From positions 1 to 64,000 of the forward strand of contig NZ_JASZYF010000020.1 in NCBI RefSeq assembly GCF_030317115.1: 64,000 bases of DNA, in the 5' to 3' direction. Below the pieces are notes generated by a model. The model worked only from the letters and a program-made list of their open reading frames with translations, made no database searches and was not told the DNA's origin. Source of the DNA: Variovorax gracilis. Its GTDB lineage: Bacteria; Pseudomonadota; Gammaproteobacteria; Burkholderiales; Burkholderiaceae_C. The position numbers and the translations under genes were made by a program. This document shows positions 59,199 through 64,000 of this stretch, piece by piece. Positions within the stretch are counted from its first letter, which is position 1. Each line of letters opens with the position of its first letter.

Positions 59199-59909
59199 CT
59201 ACCCCGCCAGTCCCACGAACACGTTCTGCACGTCGTCGTTCGCGTCGATGGCGGCCAGGAAGGTCTCGACCTCCTCCAAAGCCTCCGCGCTCAGGCTGGC
59301 CGGATCGATCGGGTTCTTGGCCTTGTAGCCGAGCTTCGCCGACAGCACGGAAAAGCCCTGCGCCGGCAGCGCGCGGCTGACCAGATCGAGATCGACGGGG
59401 TCGGTCAGGAAGACCGTGACTCCCTCCTCGCCGCGCTCGAAATCCTGCGCGCCAGCCTCGATGGCGGCCAGTTCGGGGTCGACCCCTGCTTGCTGCGCTT
59501 CGGCCTCGATCATGCCGACGTGGTCGAAATCCCAGGCGACCGACCCCGAGGCGCCGAGTTGGCCCTTGCGGAACAGCACCCGCATCTCCGGCGCGGTGCG
59601 GTTCACGTTGTCGGTCAGGCACTCGACCATCACCGGCACCCGGTGCGGCGCGAAGCCCTCGTAAATCACGTGGTCGAAATGCACCGACTCGCCGGTCAGG
59701 CCGGCGCCCTTCTTGATGGCCCGCTCCAGCGTGTCCTTGGGCATCGAGACCTTGCGCGCCTGCTCAACCACCAGTCGCAGCCGCGCATTCGATGCCGGAT
59801 CGGCCCCGCTGCGCGCGGCGATCATGATTTCCTTCGCTAGCTTGCCGAACAAGCGCCCTTTGGCGTTGGCCGCCAGGTCCTTGTGCTTGGCTTTCCATTG
59901 CGCGCCCAT
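59199..59909 (-). CDS. YebC/PmpR-family regulatory protein
   Basis: 236 residues from ATG 59909 (MGAQWKAKHKDLAANAKGRL). Typical YebC layout: basic N-terminal domain, VSMPKDTLERAIKKG near 60-75, YEGFAPHRVPVMVECLTDNV, NRTAPEMRVLFRKGQLGASG. The N-terminus reads GAQWKAKHKD where TACO1/YebC proteins usually have GHSKWHNIQHRK-like sequence, so it belongs to the shorter paralogous branch. Family members have been described as DNA-binding regulators or translation factors relieving proline stalling. It is convergent with the GH3 gene, stops 16 bp apart. Confidence 0.9.
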   Translation of the reverse strand: MGAQWKAKHKDLAANAKGRLFGKLAKEIMIAARSGADPASNARLRLVVEQARKVSMPKDTLERAIKKGAGLTGESVHFDHVIYEGFAPHRVPVMVECLTDNVNRTAPEMRVLFRKGQLGASGSVAWDFDHVGMIEAEAQQAGVDPELAAIEAGAQDFERGEEGVTVFLTDPVDLDLVSRALPAQGFSVLSAKLGYKAKNPIDPASLSAEALEEVETFLAAIDANDDVQNVFVGLAG

Positions 59910-60089
59910 GTGTGATGTTCCGTGAGTGTCGGCTTTGCCGCGGGAAAGGGATTCTGCCGCAGGGTCGCAGGGCCGCAGGGCCGAGGTGAGAAAAACCATG
60001 CGGAGCAGCAACTCCACCAAGGGTGCGGGGGACACATCGAGCGCCTGGCTCCGTTAGGATCGCATCCGAACCCGCTCCAGGAGCACGTC

Positions 60090-60149
60090 ATGCGCAAAGG
60101 CCATTGGATTGCCCACACCAGGCGACCCGGAAATCATCGCAGGCCATGA
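60090..60149 (+). CDS. 19-residue leader peptide upstream of the ferredoxin-like gene
   Basis: MRKGHWIAHTRRPGNHRRP then stop. It has an excellent ribosome-binding site (AGGAG at 60079-60083, 6 bp before ATG), and its TGA overlaps the next gene's ATG as ATGA at 60146-60149. The layout suits translational coupling of the ferredoxin gene, which lacks its own clear ribosome-binding site. The peptide is very basic and His/Arg rich. Whether it has a function of its own is unknown. Confidence 0.5.
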   Translation: MRKGHWIAHTRRPGNHRRP

Positions 60150-60400
60150 AGGCCGGCCACCCGACTGAGGCGGTGACGATGGCCGGCCGGCCGGCCCGAC
60201 CCGGTTGGCAGCCTGACATCGACACCGCGCGTTGCACCGGCTGCGGCTGGTGCGTCGCCGCGTGCGACCGTCATCTGCTCAGCCTCGAAGTGGTCAATTG
60301 GAAGAAGTACTCGACCTTGGGCGCTGCGGATCTGTGCACGGGCTGCAGCGACTGCGCCGTGAAGTGCCCCTTTCATGCCATCTCGATGCGTCGCAGTTGA
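60146..60400 (+). CDS. Small ferredoxin with two 4Fe-4S clusters
   Basis: 84 residues. Two cluster motifs: CTGCGWCVAACDRH in the first half and CTGCSDCAVKCPFHAI in the second, each C-x2-C-x2-C-x3-C, enough for two 4Fe-4S clusters of the bacterial type. ATG 60146 overlaps the leader peptide stop; an internal ATG at 60179 is possible. The N-terminal 25 residues are Pro/Arg-rich and atypical. It would carry electrons for an oxidoreductase not encoded nearby. Confidence 0.8.
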   Translation: MKAGHPTEAVTMAGRPARPGWQPDIDTARCTGCGWCVAACDRHLLSLEVVNWKKYSTLGAADLCTGCSDCAVKCPFHAISMRRS

Positions 60401-60463
60401 CTCCAAAAGCCGTGCGCTGCAGCATGGCGATCCGCCCGAACGAAGGGCGTCACAGGAACCGCG

Positions 60464-60752
60464 ATGCCAGGGGATGGTTTCGATCAGGAGGCATGGTTGG
60501 AGCGCATTTCGTACGCTGGCCCGCTCGCGCCTACGCTCGAAACGCTACGCGGCCTCGTCTTCGCGCAAGCGAACGCCATTGCGTACGAAAGCCTGGACAT
60601 CGTGCTTGGCCGCGTCCCCAAACTCGGCGTGGCAGAACTTCGCGAATTGGTACACCGCCACACATCCGGATGCGCCCTATCCCAGCGACATGATCGCCGC
60701 GCGTCCTTTGCCCGATGGCAGCCGATTGACCATGTTCAAAAAGCCGCCATGA
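60464..60752 (+). pseudogene. Arylamine N-acetyltransferase remnant with internal deletion
   Basis: From ATG 60464 the frame reads DQEAWLERISYAGPLAPTLE, TLRGLVFAQANAIAYESLDI, VLGRVPKL: the NAT N-terminus. Near 60617-60622 NAT similarity moves to another frame: NFANWYTATHPDAPYPSDMI, AARPLPDGSRLTMF, which in intact NATs lies over 100 residues further on. The catalytic Cys segment (RxGGxCxE) is absent. What remains stops at 60752. An internal deletion plus frameshift has killed the gene. Confidence 0.75.
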
Positions 60753-60759
60753 ATCGTGT

Positions 60760-61200
60760 TCAGCGTTTCCCCGCCTCGCCCCACGGTGTTGGCGCCGGCA
60801 CGGCGCACGGCCCCAGGGCGGAGGTGCTTCCGAAGTCGGCGGGTCCGACGACCTCGAGGTATTCCATGTCAGGGGAATAGTCGAACAGGAAATGGCGAAT
60901 GCCCGGTGCCTGATGAACGCAGTCCCCCGCTTCCACCAGCGTGTTGCGATCCTCGTACATGAAACGGGCCCACCCCTTCAACATGTACACGATGTGGAAC
61001 TGTGCTTCGTGGACGTGCCAGCCGGTGCCTTTCTCCGGCTCTTCATTGGCGCGTACCAACTGTGCTACGACGCGCCCTCCGGTCGCTTGAGTGACGCCCA
61101 GGTCACGATACGTGAAGAAGTCGCGCAAACCTCCGGAGACGAATGACGTGTCGGTAGGCTTGACATGGGAAAAGCGTGTGGAATGTTCGGTCATGTTCAT
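60760..61200 (-). CDS. Small cupin-domain protein
   Basis: 146 residues from ATG 61200 (a second ATG two codons later). Single cupin: GTGWHVHEAQFHIVYMLKGW near 70-90 with H-x-H and a further His as metal ligands, then DCVHQAPGIRHFLFDYSPD with the second motif's His. Metal-dependent binding or catalysis is expected. It is downstream of the MFS gene and the FAD hydroxylase on the same strand, 131 bp from the MFS gene, and similar cupins often sit in aromatic-acid loci. Confidence 0.82.
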   Translation of the reverse strand: MNMTEHSTRFSHVKPTDTSFVSGGLRDFFTYRDLGVTQATGGRVVAQLVRANEEPEKGTGWHVHEAQFHIVYMLKGWARFMYEDRNTLVEAGDCVHQAPGIRHFLFDYSPDMEYLEVVGPADFGSTSALGPCAVPAPTPWGEAGKR

Positions 61201-61331
61201 GCTTGCGAGGTGTAGAGGGGGACAAGGAACGACGGGACCAGGGAAGGCGATGCGGCAGCGGCCATGGATGCGGCGGCGACCGCTTTGCATGCGCCGCGAC
61301 GCAACGATGCGGCAATGAACCGGGAAAGACA

Positions 61332-62582
61332 TCAACGGCGCCGAGCCGGCGCAGTCTCTTCGAGGAGCAGAGCAACGACCAGTCCCACCACGAGCGCGAT
61401 CGCGGCAAGATGCATGATGTACTGGATGCCGTAGTGGTGCGCCACGTAGCCGGCGATCACGGGCGCTATGCCTCCGCCGAAGATCTCGCCGGTGCCGATG
61501 ACGATGCCCGAGGCGGTGGACATGAGCGTGGCCGGAACCGACTCGGCGCTGATCGGCCCGACGGTCAGGCAGATCATGCTGAAGATGAAGAAAAGCGTCG
61601 CGGCCAGGCTCGTGAAGAGCGCGAGGGGCTCAGGCCCGGCATGCATCAGGAAGTACAGGCCGACGCCGGCACCGACGACCGAAATGATCATCACAGGCTT
61701 GCGGCCGAGTCGATCCGACAAAGCCGGCATCACCAAAGTGCCGAGCGTGCCGCCGAAGCCGATGGCTGAAAGCACATAGCCCATCTGTTCGAGCGTCAGG
61801 TGCAGGTAGTCGATCAGGTAGCTGGGCAGCAAGGCGCTGAGCACCACGAGGTTGGTCAGCCAGCACAGCATGCCGATCATGTTGAGCGGAATGTTGCGGT
61901 ACTTGAAGACGTCGCTCCACGGATGAATGGCCGCATCCTGGGTGGCGGTGTGCGCTGCGGCCGACTTCGGGTCGGGATCGCGAAGCCCGCGGTAGAGCAG
62001 ATGCGCCACGGCGAGACCCGGAATGGAGACCATGGCGAAGATCCAGTGCCACTCCACGACTTTCAACAGTTGCGTGACCAGGATCGGCGCGATGCCCAGG
62101 CCGAACAGTGGCAAGGCCGCCTGCTGAATCCCGACGTTCATCCCCTGGCGACTCGGCTTGGACGCGTCGATGGTGGCGACGATGCTGGCCGGCGTGTAGG
62201 CCCCTTCGGCCACACCCATCAGCGCACGGATGATCATCAGGCTTCCGACACCGGCAGCGAGCCCGCTGAGGCCGGCCAGCAGCGAGAAGACGACGATCGC
62301 AGGAATGATCACCTTGCGATGACCGAGACGATCGGAGAGGTTGCCCATGAAGAGCGCAGCCACGCCCCAGGCGATGGCGAGGACGCCGGTGATCTGGCCG
62401 AGGTCCTGATAGTCGAGATTCAGCTCCTTCGAGATCACCGGGAACAGCGGCAGGATCATGAAGCGGTCGATGCCGACCAGGCCGAAGCCGAGGCACAACA
62501 GGGTGACGGTCTTCCATTCGTAGCCCCAGCTCCTGTGCGGGGCTGGACGGCTCACGGGTTGCGCAGCGATGTATGTGTTCAT
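61332..62582 (-). CDS. MFS transporter, probable aromatic-acid uptake
   Basis: 416 residues with 12 predicted membrane helices. MFS loop motif NLSDRLGHRKVII between helices 2 and 3 and the second-half repeat ALSDRLGRKPVMI. The first helix carries GFGLVGIDRFMILPLFPVIS, with the Asp typical of the AAHS/ACS anion-proton symporters. Substrate is inferred from the FAD hydroxylase 35 bp upstream: a hydroxylated phenylpropionate or similar aromatic acid. Confidence 0.88.
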   Translation of the reverse strand: MNTYIAAQPVSRPAPHRSWGYEWKTVTLLCLGFGLVGIDRFMILPLFPVISKELNLDYQDLGQITGVLAIAWGVAALFMGNLSDRLGHRKVIIPAIVVFSLLAGLSGLAAGVGSLMIIRALMGVAEGAYTPASIVATIDASKPSRQGMNVGIQQAALPLFGLGIAPILVTQLLKVVEWHWIFAMVSIPGLAVAHLLYRGLRDPDPKSAAAHTATQDAAIHPWSDVFKYRNIPLNMIGMLCWLTNLVVLSALLPSYLIDYLHLTLEQMGYVLSAIGFGGTLGTLVMPALSDRLGRKPVMIISVVGAGVGLYFLMHAGPEPLALFTSLAATLFFIFSMICLTVGPISAESVPATLMSTASGIVIGTGEIFGGGIAPVIAGYVAHHYGIQYIMHLAAIALVVGLVVALLLEETAPARRR

Positions 62583-62617
62583 GGGTCGTCTCCTGGGGTA
62601 TCGAGGTGAGCGCGCTT

Positions 62618-64000
62618 TCAGGCGTGAATGGCAAGTGGCTCGTCGGCTTGCGCCGGCGCCTCGGCCGGCACGCCATCCAGTCGCACGCCGTGACTCCGCA
62701 GGTCCGCGGCGAGGTCGTCGACCAGCGCGTTGACCTCATTGGCGTTGTCGATCGCGCCGTACAGGTAGAAGTCCGGCCGCACGAGCATGGTGTCGATGCC
62801 GTGTTGCGTCATGTACGGGATGTACTTGTCGTCCAGGTCGACCAACACCCCCGCGCTCGCCGTCGTGCCGCGCGCAGCGACCTGCACGCGCTTCGCGCCG
62901 AGCTTGTCGAGGAAGGCGCGCTGCCTTGCACCGAGCAACGCCTCGGCCGCGCCGCTGCGCGACACCAGCACGAAGCCCAGGCCGGCCAGGTCGTCGAATC
63001 GCCCTTCGCGATCACCGCACTGCACCCTGCCGTGCGGGCTGAGCAAGCCGGCCGGCGCCCGCACCGTTCCATCGACACTGCGGTGGAGGATGCCATCCGT
63101 CAGGCTCGGAAAAGCCGGCGGCGGCGGCGCCTCGCCGCTGAAGAAGGCCTGGTCGCGCTCTGCCGCCTTGGCCGCATCCGGAATGCAGATGACCTTGCCG
63201 AGGTACATCGACAGGTCGATCACATCGCTCACATGCGGGCGACGCTCGGGCTGGTAGGTGTCGAGCAGGCGGTCGTCGGCCTTGCCATCGAGGACCAGGT
63301 TCAGTTTCCACGCGAGGTTCCAGTCGTCGCGCAATCCGGCACACATCCCCTGCCCCATGAAAGGCGGCATCACGTGCGCCGCGTCGCCGGCGATCAGCAT
63401 GCGGCCCTTGCGCCAGGTGTTCGCGAGCAGCGAGCGGAAGGTGTACACCTTGTGCCGGACGATCGTGGCCTGGTCCGGCTTGACCCAGGGCGCAAGCAGA
63501 TCCCAAGCGACCTGCTCGTGCTCGAGGTCCTCGCGCGTCTCATGCGGCAGGCGCATGAACTCCCAGCGCCGGAAGTAGCGACCGTCCTTGATGCCGGCGG
63601 GCACGATCGTCGTCGGGCGCGCCGGGTTGCACCACTGCGCTGCGGGCGGAATGTCGAGCGTCACGCCCTCGTTGGGGAGCACGTCGATCACGAGCCAGTC
63701 GGCCTCGAAGCCGCGGTCTTCCTGGGTCGACCCGATCGCCTGGCGCACCAGACTGTTGGCACCGTCCGCCCCGATCAGGTATTTCGCGCGCACCGTGCGG
63801 CGTTCGTCGGTTTCGAAGTCGCGCACTACCAGCTCGACATAGTCCGGCGTCTCGGTCGCTTCGATGGCTTCCCAGCCGAGGTTGAGTTCGACGTTCGGGC
63901 ACGCTTGCACGACGTCCTCGAACATCTTCTCCAGCGTGGGCTGGTGCACGAAGTTGACCTCAGGCCCGCCGGAGATCGATTCGGACTCCCAATCGATGGC
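62618..64000 (-). CDS. FAD-dependent aromatic hydroxylase (MhpA-like), 5' end outside the window
   Basis: Class A flavoprotein hydroxylase of the 3-(3-hydroxyphenyl)propionate hydroxylase (MhpA) group. The frame is open to the right edge, so the N-terminal GxGxxG lies outside; the visible part starts AIDWESESISGGPEVNF. Seen: AKYLIGADGANSLVRQAIG (the DG motif), then GRMLIAGDAAHVMPPFMGQG (the GD motif binding FAD ribityl and NADPH), and a C-terminal thioredoxin-like domain ending ADEPLAIHA. It adds a hydroxyl to a phenolic acid using NAD(P)H and O2. Followed by MFS and cupin genes. Confidence 0.88.
   Translation of the reverse strand, partial: AIDWESESISGGPEVNFVHQPTLEKMFEDVVQACPNVELNLGWEAIEATETPDYVELVVRDFETDERRTVRAKYLIGADGANSLVRQAIGSTQEDRGFEADWLVIDVLPNEGVTLDIPPAAQWCNPARPTTIVPAGIKDGRYFRRWEFMRLPHETREDLEHEQVAWDLLAPWVKPDQATIVRHKVYTFRSLLANTWRKGRMLIAGDAAHVMPPFMGQGMCAGLRDDWNLAWKLNLVLDGKADDRLLDTYQPERRPHVSDVIDLSMYLGKVICIPDAAKAAERDQAFFSGEAPPPPAFPSLTDGILHRSVDGTVRAPAGLLSPHGRVQCGDREGRFDDLAGLGFVLVSRSGAAEALLGARQRAFLDKLGAKRVQVAARGTTASAGVLVDLDDKYIPYMTQHGIDTMLVRPDFYLYGAIDNANEVNALVDDLAADLRSHGVRLDGVPAEAPAQADEPLAIHA

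Noticed and set aside
59958..59981. Short CGCAGGGC repeats upstream of the YebC gene
   Set aside because: Three imperfect 8-mers in GC-rich DNA, not in a useful position for any gene; probably chance.
1..64000. tRNA, rRNA, CRISPR array, insertion sequence or prophage genes
   Set aside because: No clover-leaf, rRNA block, regular spaced repeat, transposase or integrase motif was found on reading both strands.

Overview
The window is GC-rich bacterial DNA, densely packed and catabolic in character. Several tripartite-tricarboxylate (TctC/Bug) periplasmic binding proteins, OmpC-type porins of the betaproteobacterial kind, and many LysR/CaiB/aromatic-degradation genes point to a soil or rhizosphere member of the Burkholderiales, most likely Comamonadaceae (Variovorax-like). 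The taxon is inferred from gene content, not from a search. I saw no rRNA, tRNA, CRISPR array, transposase or phage gene.

Layout. 1-6.2 kb: homogentisate branch of tyrosine degradation (frameshifted hppD end, hmgA, fumarylacetoacetase), then a long CoA-transferase that could activate the acetoacetate released, and an Ldh2-type dehydrogenase. 6.3-11.6 kb: a LysR gene divergent from a crotonase / CaiB CoA-transferase / binding protein / FMN hydroxyacid dehydrogenase run. 11.6-14.5 kb: secreted small protein, YeiH-type exporter, porin. 14.7-24.1 kb: SDR, three beta-keto-acid cleavage enzymes (BKACE), AraC regulator, quinone oxidoreductase and a tandemly duplicated binding-protein + BKACE unit. 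The first unit carries a TauD-type dioxygenase; the second keeps only a 20-bp scar of it. 24.3-26.3 kb: lipocalin-like protein and a second porin.

26.4-36.4 kb is the most distinctive part: a TctC binding protein, a PrpF isomerase fused in frame to a second TctC domain, a LysR regulator, a DctA carrier, a fumarase-superfamily lyase, a CitE-type lyase, a CaiB-type CoA-transferase and a hydratase of the mesaconyl/itaconyl-CoA type. A bipartite 30-bp element (GAATTGCA-N12-ATTGATGCAC) lies upstream of both leftward operons. The enzymes fit a route aconitate -> trans-aconitate -> itaconate -> itaconyl-CoA -> citramalyl-CoA -> acetyl-CoA + pyruvate. This is inferred from families and context and is untested.

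36.6-48.4 kb is an accessory stretch: TTC38-like protein with divergent GlxA-type regulator, ABC_sub_bind protein, DUF1254 protein, a chimeric pseudogene next to a run of five inverted repeats, DUF2652, HxlR regulator, frameshifted methyltransferase, flavin monooxygenase, Acg-like nitroreductase and LysR. 48.5-59.2 kb is a carbohydrate locus: GH13 alpha-glucosidase; a leftward operon GH144-like / GH15 / ABC exporter / S15 hydrolase whose junctions are all 4-bp ATGA overlaps; and a divergent GH3 beta-glucosidase. The ABC protein has lost most ATPase motifs. 59.2-64 kb: YebC regulator, a leader peptide coupled to a two-cluster ferredoxin, a degraded arylamine N-acetyltransferase, and a cupin / MFS / FAD-hydroxylase set for aromatic catabolism that runs off the right edge.
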